64,000 nucleotides of DNA from Rosellinia necatrix (GCA_021209875.1 JAGYVD010000003.1:5518001-5582000), one strand, 5' to 3'. Shown: positions 11,853 through 23,157, counted from the stretch's first letter. Translations and numbers: made by a program. Notes: generated from the letters alone by a model not told the origin.

Positions 11853-12977
11853 ATGCATCTCGGACTTTCCGTCGCCTGCGCCCTGGCCTTGGTGGCCGGT
11901 GCCCTGGCCGTGCCGTCGCGACAGCTGGACCCTCGCCAGCAGCCGTTCAAGTCGACGGTGATCACCGACCACGCCGAGCCGTGGGCGATCGCCTTCCTGC
12001 CGGACAACCGCGTCCTCGTGACCGAGCGGCGGGGCAACCTGCGCCTCGTCGACCCGGCCACCAAGGCCAAGGGCACCATCACCGGCGTGCCCGCCGTCGC
12101 CTACGGCGGCCAGGGCGGCCTCCACGACGTCGCCCTGCACCCCAAGTACGCGGAGAACGGCATCATATACCTCAGCTACGCCGAGAGCGGCACGGGCGGG
12201 GCCGGCGGCGCGGTCGCGCAGGCCAAGCTGACGCTAGACGCCAGCGGCGGCGGCGGGGCGCTGTCCGGCGTCCAGGTCATCTGGCGGCACTCGCAGCGGG
12301 CCTCGGGCGGGCTGCAGTTCGCCTGCCGCCTGCTCTTCGGGCCGGACGGCACGCTGTGGATCTCGTCGGGCGAGATCAACCAGATGACGCCGGCGCAGTC
12401 GATGACCAGCAACCTCGGCAAGGTGATCCGGCTGTACGACAACGGCACGGCGTTCGCGGGCAACCCGTTCGCGGGCCAGGGCGCGGTCCAGTCGCAGATC
12501 TGGTCGCTGGGCCACCGCAACCCGCTGGGCATCGACTGGGACGCCAAGGGGCGCCTCTGGGAGGTCGAGATGGGCCCCATGGGCGGCGACGAGCTGAACC
12601 TGATCGAGGCCGGGGCCAACTACGGCTGGCCGCTCGTGTCCGAGGGCCGCCACTACGACGGCCGGACGATCCCCGCGCACCGCACGCGCCCGGACCTCGC
12701 GCCGCCCAAGGCCTTCTGGGTCCCCGTCATCTCCCCGGCCGGCCTGATCATCTACAAGGGCGACCTGTTCCCCGCCTGGAAGGGCAACGCCCTGATCACC
12801 GGCCTCAGCGCGCAGGGCATCGTCCGCGCGGCCATCGCCGCCGACGACACCGCCAAGGAGGCCCAGCGCATCTCCATGGGCAGGCGCATGCGCGGCATCC
12901 GCGAGGACCGGGACGGCGCTATCTGGGTCATCGAGGACGGCGCGAGCGGTCGGCTGTTGAAGCTCACCCCGAACTGA
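11853..12977 (+). CDS. Secreted PQQ-dependent sugar dehydrogenase-like protein (soluble aldose dehydrogenase / AA12 type)
   Basis: Intronless, 374 residues. A signal peptide covers residues 1-20 or so (MHLGLSVACALALVAGALA), followed by a short propeptide with RQLDPRQ. The rest is a six-bladed beta-propeller of the glucose/sorbosone dehydrogenase family: PWAIAFLPDNRVLVTER, GGLHDVALHP, LLFGPDGTLWIS, SLGHRNPLGIDWD, MGPMGGDELNLI, GANYGWPLVSEG, SPAGLIIYKGD and a closing GRRMRGIREDRDGAIWV. These are the blocks of bacterial YliI-like aldose dehydrogenases and of fungal AA12 enzymes, which oxidise sugars with PQQ. The gene is far more GC-rich than its flanks, with third positions almost all G or C. 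A run of 21 A residues starts inside the stop codon. The family is certain; the substrate is not. Confidence 0.9.
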   Translation: MHLGLSVACALALVAGALAVPSRQLDPRQQPFKSTVITDHAEPWAIAFLPDNRVLVTERRGNLRLVDPATKAKGTITGVPAVAYGGQGGLHDVALHPKYAENGIIYLSYAESGTGGAGGAVAQAKLTLDASGGGGALSGVQVIWRHSQRASGGLQFACRLLFGPDGTLWISSGEINQMTPAQSMTSNLGKVIRLYDNGTAFAGNPFAGQGAVQSQIWSLGHRNPLGIDWDAKGRLWEVEMGPMGGDELNLIEAGANYGWPLVSEGRHYDGRTIPAHRTRPDLAPPKAFWVPVISPAGLIIYKGDLFPAWKGNALITGLSAQGIVRAAIAADDTAKEAQRISMGRRMRGIREDRDGAIWVIEDGASGRLLKLTPN

Positions 12978-12997
12978 AAAAAAAAAAAAAAAAAAAA
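12977..12997 (+). repeat. Poly-A tract (A21) abutting the stop codon
   Basis: The last base of TGA at 12975-12977 opens an uninterrupted run of 21 A residues, followed by an A-rich GAAA-type tail to about 13019. There is no ordinary 3' flank between stop codon and tract. Confidence 0.9.
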
Positions 12998-14134
12998 GAA
13001 AACAAAGAAAGAAAGAAAAGCCTGTATTGGTGAGAGGGCGTTGGAGGGAAGGGGGTCTGGGACTGCAATGTACATACGCAAGGTAGAGAGAGAGAGAGAG
13101 AGTTAGGGTGACAGGTTAACTACCTTCTGTATTTTTGATGGAGAGCCGGGATATGAGGTGGGTAGAGTTGGATCTTTCGAAAACCTTCTATCTATCTTAT
13201 ACCGATAACTCTCCCGCCATGATGAAATCGTGATCCTCATCGACACCTGCCTGAGATGCAGCGATTGTCATAAGAACCACCCCCGCCAATGGAGTGTAGT
13301 AGGTCCCCTCGAGGACCGCCATCGCCCGAGCTTGAACGGATAGGCGAAGATGTGACTTGCAATATAGGAGAACTTTGGCCTGAAACATAGATGAATAGAC
13401 ATACAGCCTTTATTGAGAAGATGTCGACGCTCTTCTTACAACTGCGACGAGAGGAACCGTGTCGCCTCCAGCCATGAGAGCAATGGGATTCATTTCCTCA
13501 AACCTCCAGGCGGGGGCCAGCCGGAGGCAGCAGATGGCGGACAGCTACGCCATCCGCCTACACCGGGTGCTGTCTAGGGTTTTGACTTGTAGCGCCTCAC
13601 TCATCTCGCCCATCTAGTATACCTGCTGCGGAAAGACCGCTTGATGCGTAAGGTAAGGAAGATGCAAATGAGAGCTGGCGGTGGGAAGGAGCCGATTGGG
13701 AGCCAGACTATGTCGATTTCACGTTGTGCTTTAAGGACATGGATCGCTCAGGCACTGCCATTTGGAACGTCGCTCAGGTTAAGTCACGAGAAGAACAGGT
13801 GCTTCTAACTCGTTAAGTCATGCTTCCAAGAATATTTCCCCTTGCTTGGTATGGCGCGTCCACAGCTGCGTCCTGGGTCCTCTCCGGTATCGTATCATCT
13901 CACCGCCACCCGTAATCGGAAATGCCGTATCTTTCGAGCTTCAGCCCTGGCAACTCATTTAATCCGAAGATAGTACAAGACCTCTACTCGACATTTACTA
14001 GCCATTCCTATCCGGGCTTCTGCTTAGACATTGCTTCTCAAGGTGTATTACTAGGTACATATTCGGCAGCACAACGATCGGGAATGCTTAAAAATTGGCC
14101 TTTAACTAATTCTTTATTAATTTAGTTGTGTATT
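12998..14134. other. Intergenic DNA
   Basis: Holds a (GA)n microsatellite at about 13085-13103. The rest has no recognisable gene or repeat. Confidence 0.4.
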
Positions 14135-14194
14135 TGCGACCTAGCTGTTGCCCCTTTATAACGGGACCTCACTTTAGACGTTCACCACACAACA
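14135..14194 (-). mobile_element. Solo LTR fragment, copy E (truncated)
   Basis: About 60 bp that aligns on the minus strand with the 5' end of the LTR family, best with 46145-46212: GCGACCTAG, then a CCTTACT/CCTCACT block, TTTAGACG/TCTAGACA, and an ...ACA terminus. The remainder of the LTR is missing. Confidence 0.6.
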
Positions 14195-14569
14195 CGGCAG
14201 CCGCCGGCGGGCGCCGTGAATGAATGTAATAAATGTTCCTCACCCCAAATCCCGTCATCCAGGCGCACTGAATACGTCTAACAAGAGCCGGCTTGCCATA
14301 TCCCTTCGAAATATCAAATGAGCTCTGAAGGCACATGCTCGCGCAGAATGGATAGAATCTCGTCCCATATCTCTACCTGCAAGTCCTGAGACTTCTCGCT
14401 ATCCAGAAATGCACTCACCCCACACTATGTCAGACAAACTGCGTTGGATTGTGAAACGTTCTAGTACGCTTTCTTGAATACTTACTCATGGCACTTGTCG
14501 TTATTCTAGAACTTGCCGTGGCTGTCAGGGCCCAGCGTAGTGGCACTCGCCGGACTCCGGGAGCCCTGC

Positions 14570-15342
14570 TCAGCACTGCGGCCCAGGAAGAAGCACCGGA
14601 CCGCCATAAACATCAGGAACACTAAAGGGAGGTCTTTTGATCATGTTGGTCTTGCAGAGTCCTGGGTATGTAGCATTTTTACAATAATCTCGGAGCCTTT
14701 GCACTGCATACCACGTCGCGAGTTTTACGAGATAGTATTGCTCGATGCTGTCCCATTTGCTCTTATCATCGCATCTCTGGATCAGAGTCTGGCCACTCAG
14801 GTGCAGCGCCTTATCCGGAACTTCGCAGATCGCAATACTGTCCAGGGGTGAGATATGGGCAGGATCTCCATCGGATCCTCGGAGCTTCGGTAAGAGTAGA
14901 AGTGAAAGGAGGGTTGGGGACAGCACGTCGACTTGTAATGACATCTCGTATCCATCAGAGCCCTCCTCGTACGTCCGTGGGGCCACGCCTCCGGTATTCT
15001 GAAGAACATGTATAGCTGTAAACCGTGCATCAATGCGGTCAGCAAACGCTTTGATAGATGGGAAGCTTGAGAGGTCAAGAATCTCAATAACGATGATATC
15101 TAGCGAGCATCTTGTTTTTTTTCCCCATGATCACCGATTTCGCTTCTTCGCCTTTTTCTTGCGTTCGTACAGCAAGGATGAGTGGGTTTTTCTCCCAATG
15201 CCGCGTATTTTATGGCTTCATGGCGGCCGAGGCTGATGCCATGTGCTCCCGTGATCAGAACCGTCTTGCCCTTGAAGGAAACGTCAACCGGATCTTGTGG
15301 GGGATGCCTGGCATTGTACCATAGCTCCTTTGTGGATGACAT
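14570..15342 (-). pseudogene. Short-chain dehydrogenase/reductase pseudogene
   Basis: Read on the minus strand, the pieces of one SDR protein lie in order but in different frames. From 15342: an N-terminus with KTVLITGAHGISLG (the Rossmann TGxxxGxxxG). Then, after a shift at an A-run near 15195, NPLILAVRTQEKGEEAKS. After a further shift near 15105, IEILDLSSFPSIKAFADRID and the NTGG motif (usually NNAG). Finally the catalytic YxxxK (YYLVK) and a closing YPGLCKT. At least two frameshifts are needed, with no splice sites to explain them. The ancestor was an NAD(P)-dependent reductase of the retinol-dehydrogenase-like type. It is non-functional as written. Confidence 0.75.
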
Positions 15343-16879
15343 GGTGAAATGTGACGAAGCTGGCTAAGGTGCCCAGGGCGGTGGAAAACATCAGTATGAC
15401 ACATCAAATATGTTGACCGCAAACGAGTGACTGATCATGCAGGGTACCTCTTCTCATCCGTTCCACTTCCCCCCTTCCCTCTGTAATGGCATGTATGCCT
15501 ACTGCCAGATGTTTACAGGGAGGCCCGAGGTTTTTTTTTTGTTTGCGGCTATTGCCGTACTGATATTTTCGTAGTATAGCAAATACCACTGCTTCGCTCA
15601 TAATCTAGCATAAAAATTCCCATCGAATACGCTAATGTGTCTTGAATCCGCATGAGACTACTCAACTCGGCATTCACAGCTAGAGGGAGGATTGCAAATT
15701 ACATCAAGGTTGTATCCTCTACAGTGTATAGTATCAAATCGAAAAGTCTACACACTCACAATGCTTGGATGACGACTGGGCGGCTTCAATAGGTAGATTT
15801 CGACATGATTTGGTGTTAGACGTGAGCTTCGGTTTAGATGAGCACATTTAGTTTGAATATAGAAACGAGTAGTAGTGTGCAGTGTTTTGTCTAGTCTTCA
15901 ATGCTACAATATGGCCATCGTTCTTCTCGTGACCTCGGCCCGAACCGAACTAGTTACGTGCTACTAAGGGAAGGTACCTGAGCGTTTGGTATCAAAGGCA
16001 TTGTTGATATCGGCAGGTACCTACTACCGAGATGCCCAGCATTTGGAACATGGATTGGTCGAAGATTGGACTCGGTAGAAGTATGCAGACGGACAGCAAA
16101 TAATTCGACAGCGTGCATAACCCTTAGTTCCTTGTCTACCGCGAAGCCCGTGGGTAACGGCCAAGTGGTCTCTAAGAATTCCTAACCCCTTTAAATCTCA
16201 TAAGTTTGAAGAATCAGTGGAACGCCCTAGTGAGCCCCGAAAAGAGACCCATCTGGCCAAAACCGATGCGTCTCTGTTCTTACCATTCCGTAGCTCACCT
16301 TTTTCTAATACTACGCGGTGAATACCAGCGCTTTGCGTCAAGGCCCTCCGCCCTCCGCCCTTTGGACTTCAAGCACCAGCCATGGAAAGACTTAAGATAT
16401 CGAAGATTCTCCGTAGAATAGTCTACAATACCGTTCATGTTGGGTTTACGCTTTACTTCCAAGCCAGCCTTATCAGTTACTACTGCCCCAAGCTAGCACT
16501 AATAGCCCACGATGTTATGTCTGTCAAGCAACCGTGTTTAACATGCAGGGAGCCGCCATAGCTAGCTACTCATGTATTCTCGATGCACGTGTAACTCCCT
16601 CCCCCTCCCTCCCCCCCGGAACTCGATAAGGCCGGAATATCTGCGTGCCCGGCGTCTCGACGTCGCCCTGTTTGTCCATAGTTTGTTAATACATCACTAT
16701 TATCATACACACACCCCGGCGAATCATTCTCGAATATGTTGTATTCATTCGGCTATCTTAGCAACTCTACGGTCTAAACGAACAGCCGGACAAGCCATCC
16801 AATTCACGCTGAATCCGAGGGGGAGCGGCAGCCATGGGCCGTCCGGCGCTGCGCTGTGGCGTCCTAACCCCCCTGGCAC
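15343..16879. other. Intergenic DNA
   Basis: No gene seen. There are short homopolymer runs (T10 near 15531) and a C-rich stretch near 16600-16619. It ends at the stop codon of the flavoprotein gene. Confidence 0.4.
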
Positions 16880-18832
16880 TTAGGCAGCGCTGGCCGTCAC
16901 GCCCTCCAAGTCGCCGTGGTCGCGCCACTCCGCCCACAGCTCGAGGAACGCGGGCATGCCGCCGCTCCAGGGCGAGCGCCGGGCCGACCTCATCAGGGCT
17001 TCGTGGCTCTGGCCCTGGCCCATGGCCCCCGGCCCCATCTCGGCGCTGATGTAGCTGGGCGTGCAGACGCTGAGGGTCGCGAACCGCGCGGCGCCCTGCA
17101 GTATGCGCGTGGTCCAGGCCCGCTCGGCGGCGGCGTCGACCTCGACGGTGACGCCGCGCTGGGTCTTGGAGCCGTCGCCGGCCTTGGCGTGGCCGGCGCC
17201 GACCATGTGCGCCGCGATGCGCGCCAGCGTGTCCAGCACGTACGAGTGGTTCGGGTTGATGACGGACTGGGCGACGCCGAGCCAGAAGATGTTGGGGAAC
17301 CCGCTCGACGCGACGCCGTACAGCGTCCCGGGCCCCTCGGCCGCGAACTTGTCCGACAGCGTCCGCCCGCCCGGCCCGACCACCGTGATCCCGGCGCGCA
17401 CCGACGGGTCCCCGCCGTCGACCGCCGGCGACACGTACCCCGTGCTCAGCACGAGCACGTCGACCGGGTACTCGGTCCCCTTCACCACGATGCCGTCGGC
17501 CGACACGCCGTCGATGCCCTTGCCGTCCGTGTCGACGAGGTGCACGTGCGGGCTGTTGAAGGTCTCCAGGTACGTGTCGCTGAAGGTCGGCCGCTTGCAC
17601 CACGACGGGTACCACGGCGTCAGCCTCTCGGCCGTCGCGGGGTCCCGGACCGTGTCCTTGATCCGCTGGCGCGCGCGCGCGGCGTTGGGCGCGTCCAGCG
17701 CGAGGAACGTCCCGATCACCTCGGGGACCCTCTCGGGCGCGACCACGGCGAACTCCGGGTCGCCCGTGAGCGCGCGGTAGGCGGGCTGGCTCGACCACTG
17801 GTCACCGACGAGATCGGGGCTGCCGTCGGGCAGGCATTTCGCCATGGCCTGGGCGAAGTTGAGGTTGCGGGCGTCGAACCAACCGGGCCGGCCGGCGATC
17901 GACGTGGCCCACTGATCGTGATCCGTCGGCCGCTGGCCGCGAGGAAACACGGCGCTTGGCGTGCGCTGGAACACGTAGAGCTCCTTGGCGTATTTCGCCA
18001 GGCACGGCACGGCCTGGATGGCCGTGGCGCCCGTGCCGAGGATGCCGACTCTCTTCCCGGCCAGCTTGGAGAGCTCCGGGAAGGCTTCCTCCGACGAGCC
18101 GCCGGTGACGCCGTAGTCCCATAACGATGTGTGGAACAAGTCTCCCTTGAACCCGGCGAAGCCGGCACCCCCGACTTTCGGGATTTGCGGCTTCGCTAGG
18201 AGGCCGGCCGTCATGTAGACGAACTCGGCATCGACCGAGAGGGAGCCCTCTTCTCGCCCCTCGGGGCCTCGCCAGGTGGTCAGATCGACCTTCCAGTGGC
18301 GGGCCTCCCCGTCCCACTCGAACTTCCCTACCTGTGCCCGGAAGAGGATCTTGTCTTCCAGTTGGTACATCTTGACCACGTTTTTCAGGTGGGTGCGGAT
18401 CTCGACGCCGGAGGCGTACTTGTGCGACGGCATGAAGCCCGTCTCCTCCAGCAGGGGCATGTATATGTAAGACTCAACGTCGCAGTGGAGGCCAGGATAG
18501 CGGTTCCAATACCATGTGCCGCCGACGCCACCAGCGGTCTCGACAAGCCGTATCTGATCGGCGGTAAAGCCTTGTTGAATGAGCCGCACGGCGGCCAGGA
18601 TGCCGCCAACGCCGGCGCCGGCGATCAAGAACTTGGGGCGATCGCCCGGGCCGAGCGGGGAGACTTGCGCATCGAGGGCTGCGTGGTCGGCCCATATGTC
18701 GTCGGCGAGGCGGCGCAGGCGGTCGCTGTCGCTGTCCGACAGCGACTGGAACTGCGAGAGACCTTCGGCTTTCACACGCTTCTGTGCCTCTTCGGCGTAC
18801 TTCTGTTGGATCTGGGCGAATTCGGCCGCCAT
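16880..18832 (-). CDS. FAD/NADPH-dependent Baeyer-Villiger-type monooxygenase
   Basis: Intronless, 650 residues, start ATG at 18832. Residues about 68-95 carry the first dinucleotide fold (FLIAGAGVGGILAAVRLIQQ), then GGVGGTWYWNRYPGLHCDVES, typical of cyclohexanone/steroid monooxygenase-like enzymes. The Baeyer-Villiger fingerprint FxGxxxHxxxW is intact (FKGDLFHTSLW). The second fold follows (GKRVGILGTGATAIQ), and STGY precedes the C-terminal part. Such enzymes insert oxygen next to a ketone to give esters or lactones. Length (about 600-650) suits the group with an extended N-terminus. Most of the gene is strikingly GC-rich with G/C-ending codons, as in the gene at 11853. It is divergent from the cyclase-family gene at 20176. 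The ketone substrate is not predictable. Confidence 0.93.
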   Translation of the reverse strand: MAAEFAQIQQKYAEEAQKRVKAEGLSQFQSLSDSDSDRLRRLADDIWADHAALDAQVSPLGPGDRPKFLIAGAGVGGILAAVRLIQQGFTADQIRLVETAGGVGGTWYWNRYPGLHCDVESYIYMPLLEETGFMPSHKYASGVEIRTHLKNVVKMYQLEDKILFRAQVGKFEWDGEARHWKVDLTTWRGPEGREEGSLSVDAEFVYMTAGLLAKPQIPKVGGAGFAGFKGDLFHTSLWDYGVTGGSSEEAFPELSKLAGKRVGILGTGATAIQAVPCLAKYAKELYVFQRTPSAVFPRGQRPTDHDQWATSIAGRPGWFDARNLNFAQAMAKCLPDGSPDLVGDQWSSQPAYRALTGDPEFAVVAPERVPEVIGTFLALDAPNAARARQRIKDTVRDPATAERLTPWYPSWCKRPTFSDTYLETFNSPHVHLVDTDGKGIDGVSADGIVVKGTEYPVDVLVLSTGYVSPAVDGGDPSVRAGITVVGPGGRTLSDKFAAEGPGTLYGVASSGFPNIFWLGVAQSVINPNHSYVLDTLARIAAHMVGAGHAKAGDGSKTQRGVTVEVDAAAERAWTTRILQGAARFATLSVCTPSYISAEMGPGAMGQGQSHEALMRSARRSPWSGGMPAFLELWAEWRDHGDLEGVTASAA

Positions 18833-20175
18833 GATGACGACGGCGGGATGAGGGGATGTTCGCTACACGGCCGGGCGCACACTTTGGCTCTTGCAGGATG
18901 TTCAGATGCACATGGCGAGAGGAGGGTGTGCCGGTTGATATAGCTCCGGTACTGTAGTACTGTACACGAATACGGAATACGCACTAGGTCCGCGGTTCGC
19001 GAGGAGGGAGTGGTGTAGCGTAGTGGAGCCTGCGAGAGGGCAGGCAAACCATGCGTGGGTGGTCCGAGGCGGCGGCAAGCTTCATATGCGAACAGGGGCG
19101 TTTCCGTACGGGCCGAAGCACCAAGCCTTATACTTATACATACACATACACATACACACATACACATTACACATAACATATAACACATACTCTTATGTGG
19201 GCCGCATCTTGCTATGCAAATCCTCCTCTCTGGTGTTTTGGAAAGGTAAAAAAAAAAAAAAGAATGACCCGTGACATCCACGAGCAAGCGGGATTAGTCG
19301 ATGATATGGCTGTGGCGGGCCGACGCTCGACAAGCCGCCCATTCGGAACCGTAAAGCTATTCAGTTCGCTATCCAAGTTAGTTATTATTAGTTTTATGTC
19401 TGTACGAAATCGTTAGGTCTGAGCCAAGCCGAACGGGCTCCCCGGAACGAACGCTATCCATATCACATCTGCATAACTGACGACAGGCTCCTGACCTAGT
19501 CTAGCGTTCTCCATCAAGTCCCAAGATTTGTATTACCTACTCACCCGAGCTCTGTCTAGCGGGGTCGGTTGGGAGTACCCCGCGCGCAAAGGAAATGAAT
19601 ATTCTAAGCTCTCCTTCCTCCTCCCCAAGAAATCGTCACTGGCAGATCCCACATCCCCGTCTCTGGACCGGGCTGTTTCGTATCCCCGTGCTGTGTCTGG
19701 GTAGGCGCAGTAGTGCGACATATTCCGTCATAATCTGGCCCTTGGTTCGCGATGAGTGGTGGCTGGACAATACACGTCGTATGTCAGCGTGGAAGCAAGG
19801 GAGCGTAAATCGAGTACCGAATGTTTGCCAAGAACAACGGTTAGTCCACTGGGCTTGGCAGATGGGAAAGATGGACAGGGCTTACCACTAGCCTACAGCG
19901 CGGACCCAATCACAATTTCCAGAGACGATCCGGCAGACCATCACAGGCCCTGACCGCCTGCCTGGCATGGCTAAGCGAGGCAATCAGACGCCCCACGCTG
20001 TTATTTCTCTGGACGCAAGGGGTCAAAAGGCACCGGAGATGAGGGGAACGTGCCCTGAAATGGCAAGTGGGCGGCCGTACAGGCCGTCTCTATATTTGGG
20101 AACGCTGGGTCGGATATGTTCCCTTGCCCATTGGGTTGAGAGTGAATAGTATTATGTAGGCCTCCTCTACAATTA
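18833..20175. promoter_or_regulatory. Divergent intergenic region with (CA)-type microsatellite
   Basis: About 1.3 kb between two divergent starts, so it contains both promoters. It has a TACACA/CATACA microsatellite at about 19130-19195 and an A15 run near 19248-19262. No gene is recognised. Confidence 0.5.
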
Positions 20176-21552
20176 ATGCATCCTCCAAACGTACAAAACC
20201 AACCAATGATGGACGTGACCAATATTCCGGACTTTGATAGCCTTCCAAAGGTGGAGGGAATGCCCCAAGGCTGTACCTGGGGTATCTTCGACAAGGACGG
20301 CAAGAAGGATCTATTGGGAACTCTGAACTTCTTGACTACCGACGTCGTGAAGGGCGCATGTGCCGAAGCCAGAGATGGGGTCTCTGTATCTCTCAAGTGA
20401 GCTTCCGAACCCTCCCTCAGCCTCGTTCGAGTTAGGGATGGCCGTTAATGCGGCTGACACAGTTGGCCACTCAATGCCATGGGCGTTCCTCTTCCGGGGC
20501 GAATACAGCCTGTTCATAAACAGATGACATTGAAGGAAGCGGGCTTATCCGAGGCTGCCGGCTGGGACGACGAGATTCATTTCAACACCCAGCTGAGCAG
20601 TCAATGGGATAGCCTGGTGCACTGGCACCACCAGCCATCCGGCCTCGCTTATAACGGCATCGAGGTGACGAAGGAAGGACTGGCCGCCACGACCACGGAC
20701 GCGAACACGACGCCGACATTGGATCATTGGCACGCCGCCGGCGGGCTGGTTGCTCGAGGTGTTTTCATCGACTTCAAGGAGTGGGCGGAGAAGAAAGCAC
20801 GGGCCGAGGGCAAGACGGGCGAGGATGCCATCACCCACCCGCTCGACGGCCATCGCATCACAGTGGAACAGATCGAGACGATAGCCAAGGACCAAGGCGT
20901 CGACTTCCGCCCCGGCGACGTTCTCATCGTGCGAACAGGGCTGACGGAGTACCTCCAGGCCCCGACGCCCGAGGTTTTCGCGAAGCTGCAGAACCGCGGG
21001 ATCTCAGGCGGTAGGTCGGGGGCCTCTCCCATCTCACCTTCACCTTACCCTGTCCAACTGCTCCGTCACGATTCCCAATGTCCGCTCGCATAGAGCCGGA
21101 ATAGAAGCTAACGGGGCGTAATTAGTGCACGGGTCCGTCGCGACTGCGAAGTGGTTGTGGAATAAGCGCTTTTCGGCGGTGGCCGGAGACGCATGGGCAT
21201 TCGAGGCGCTTCCTCCAGTCAACGAAGACGGCTCCGCAGCCACAGTGCTTGACCTAGGTTCGTCGCCAAACCCCCCGTACCCCCCGTACCCCCGTACCCC
21301 TATAGGAGGCAGGAAGCGGGACAGGCGGAGAGGCGGGGTGACCAGCCGTGCCACTAACATGAGGCTCGCCTTCTAGTCCTCCACCCTTGGCTCCTGTCCA
21401 TGTTCGGCATGCCGATTGGCGAGCTGTGGGATCTCCGGGCGCTCTCGGCGCAGTGCAAGGCATCTGGACGGTACAGCTTCATGCTCACGTCGGCGCCGTT
21501 GAACATCCCCGGCCTGGTTGGCTCGCCACCCAATGCTCTGGCCGTGTTCTAG
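20176..21552 (+). CDS. Cyclase-family metal-dependent hydrolase (kynurenine-formamidase-like fold)
   Basis: Four exons: 20176-20396, 20463-21010, 21126-21257, 21377-21552. Introns are GTGAGC (CTGAC branch), GTAGGT (GCTAAC) and GTTCGT (ACTAAC); phases 2, 1 and 1 agree. The product is 358 residues. Family blocks in order: SLNWPLNAMG, FNTQLSSQWDSLVHWHHQPSG (equivalent of the bacterial HxGTHxDxPxH metal site), HWHAAGGLVARGVFIDF, FRPGDVLIVRTGL, and a C-terminal HPWLLSMFGMPIGELWDL...SPPNALAVF. This is the fungal branch of the putative-cyclase family; related proteins hydrolyse cyclic or formyl amides and esters. No cytosolic or secretory signal is evident. It neighbours a Baeyer-Villiger-type enzyme, so hydrolysis of a lactone or ester product is possible but unproven. 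The third intron's donor is unusual. Confidence 0.9.
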
Positions 21553-22704
21553 CTTAGCAAGTGATGGTGGAGGGCCCCCGGGCAGACGGCTTCGTCGCCC
21601 TCCAAACCTAGACTGTCGGCACTGTGAAACTATATGTTTGATGGTGTGGGCCGCTTGGGCCGTTTGGGCCGCTTGGGTTCCCGGATGGCGATAGTGAACG
21701 GCTTCGAACCAATGCTTCGTTCCAAGTTTGTCCTTGCTAATTCAATCGGTATTGCATTGTCTCACATTCATCTTATGTGGTGCACTCACTCCCTAGTAGC
21801 AAGACAGTCAGTGTTTGTATCGTATCTACCACTAAGAGTGATAGGTATGATAGGTATGATAGATAGTGATTGCTTACCTTTTAAGAGCCGCCTCATGATC
21901 ATGCATCTTGTATGCCTAACACTACCTACCTGGTTGAAGGAGGGGTCATGAGATGCCTGGGTAGAAGTAGACGGCGAAACCTTGGTGGGTAAATACGTAA
22001 GTAAATGTTACTTATAGGGTAGTTGGTGCCGATAGGACACGACAGCCGAGGCCTTGACCCCCATGATATTGCATGAATCTATTTCCCAGATGGTCTTGGA
22101 CATTGTGTTCTCTTACGTAGCATTGAAGCTATTATACCGTTCGTCCTATGGTTTTATTTTCTTGTCATGTGTCAAAATTCCGAGGATCACTTCCTGAAAT
22201 ATATTTGCTAGCATCAGGGCTGCTACCGACGCGGTTGTTATTAGTATGTTTGGATGGCGACAATTCGAGGCTGCTTTGGGTACAGCTTTCTGTAGCTGTT
22301 GTCTTTCTGTTTGAAATCCCGCCTCAACTTGCGCGATGTGTCGCTCTGCTAGGCCTGGGACAAGGGTGCTGCAAGCCTGGTCAGCGTTGTTTTGGCGGTA
22401 TTATTGAACTAACTTGGCTTGTGCGTCGGCCGGATTTCGATCTCTTTGGCCGACCAGGTTCGCTGCATTTGCATCACCGGGCGTTGTCGCCGGCGATCCT
22501 CGGCATCACCTGCAAGGGGTATCAAATTCTCTTAATGTTCAGCTACTAAATGTGAAGCCCTCGTGTTGACGATGGGTAGAGTGATACGACTGAGGGAAAA
22601 CGAGCTACCCCATCTAATCCCTCTAAAAACCAGTCCCACGGGACTTGGTTTACGATACGGTTTTGGGTCGTGTTTAGCACACAACAATAGAAATACTGGC
22701 TTTC
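21553..22704. other. Intergenic DNA with possible decayed coding sequence
   Basis: No intact gene. On the minus strand at about 22250-22400 one frame gives a glutamine-rich, coil-like stretch (AERHIAQVEAGFQTERQQLQ) without a start or clear ends. It may be an old gene or transposon relic. The rest is featureless. Confidence 0.3.
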
Positions 22705-22919
22705 TGTCATGTTAAGAGTGCCCGGAGTGAGGTTTTGTCACTAGGAGGTAGCAGCTGGGTCGCAAGTAGATAGCTGAGTACAGGGGCAGGGCTCAATATC
22801 ATTGATTCCTGGGCCTACCATCTAAGTGGGAGGCCTTCAGTCCTTATATACACAAATATGCCTCTAGAGCTACACCGTAGGGTAGCTGGTACCTCGCCAT
22901 GCGCTCTATCTAACTGACA
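22705..22919 (+). mobile_element. Solo LTR, copy B
   Basis: 215 bp, TGTCA to TGACA, the same length as copy A and collinear with it. Flanks are CTTTC (22700-22704) and CTTAC (22920-22924), a 5-bp duplication with one change, consistent with an older insertion. Confidence 0.8.
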
Positions 22920-23157
22920 CTTACAGATGAAGAAGCTATTTATGAATAAAGCATCAACATCAATCCTACCTTCTCTTAGAACTGGGGTTATTGGGTTTTT
23001 AGCGCTCAGCGATTTTCTTGTGCATAATGCGTTGAATTGACTAGAGAGCTTCAAGGTCGGAGTGGCGTTGATGATAAGTCTCGCGTAATCTGGTCGCGAC
23101 CGCGTTTTCGTGTTTTAATTCAAAAAGCCGCCCCTCTCTCTACCCCCTTTTTCTTAT

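Noticed and set aside
11981..13033. 350-codon Arg/Pro/Gly-rich frame over the sugar dehydrogenase
   Set aside because: Shadow of a GC-rich gene; composition is what any alternate frame of G/C-ending codons gives.
16916..18124. 402-codon frame opposite the Baeyer-Villiger enzyme
   Set aside because: Antisense shadow of the GC-rich gene with no family features.
22148..22549. 133-codon plus-strand frame
   Set aside because: No recognisable domain; the opposite strand has equally protein-like text, so neither is convincing.
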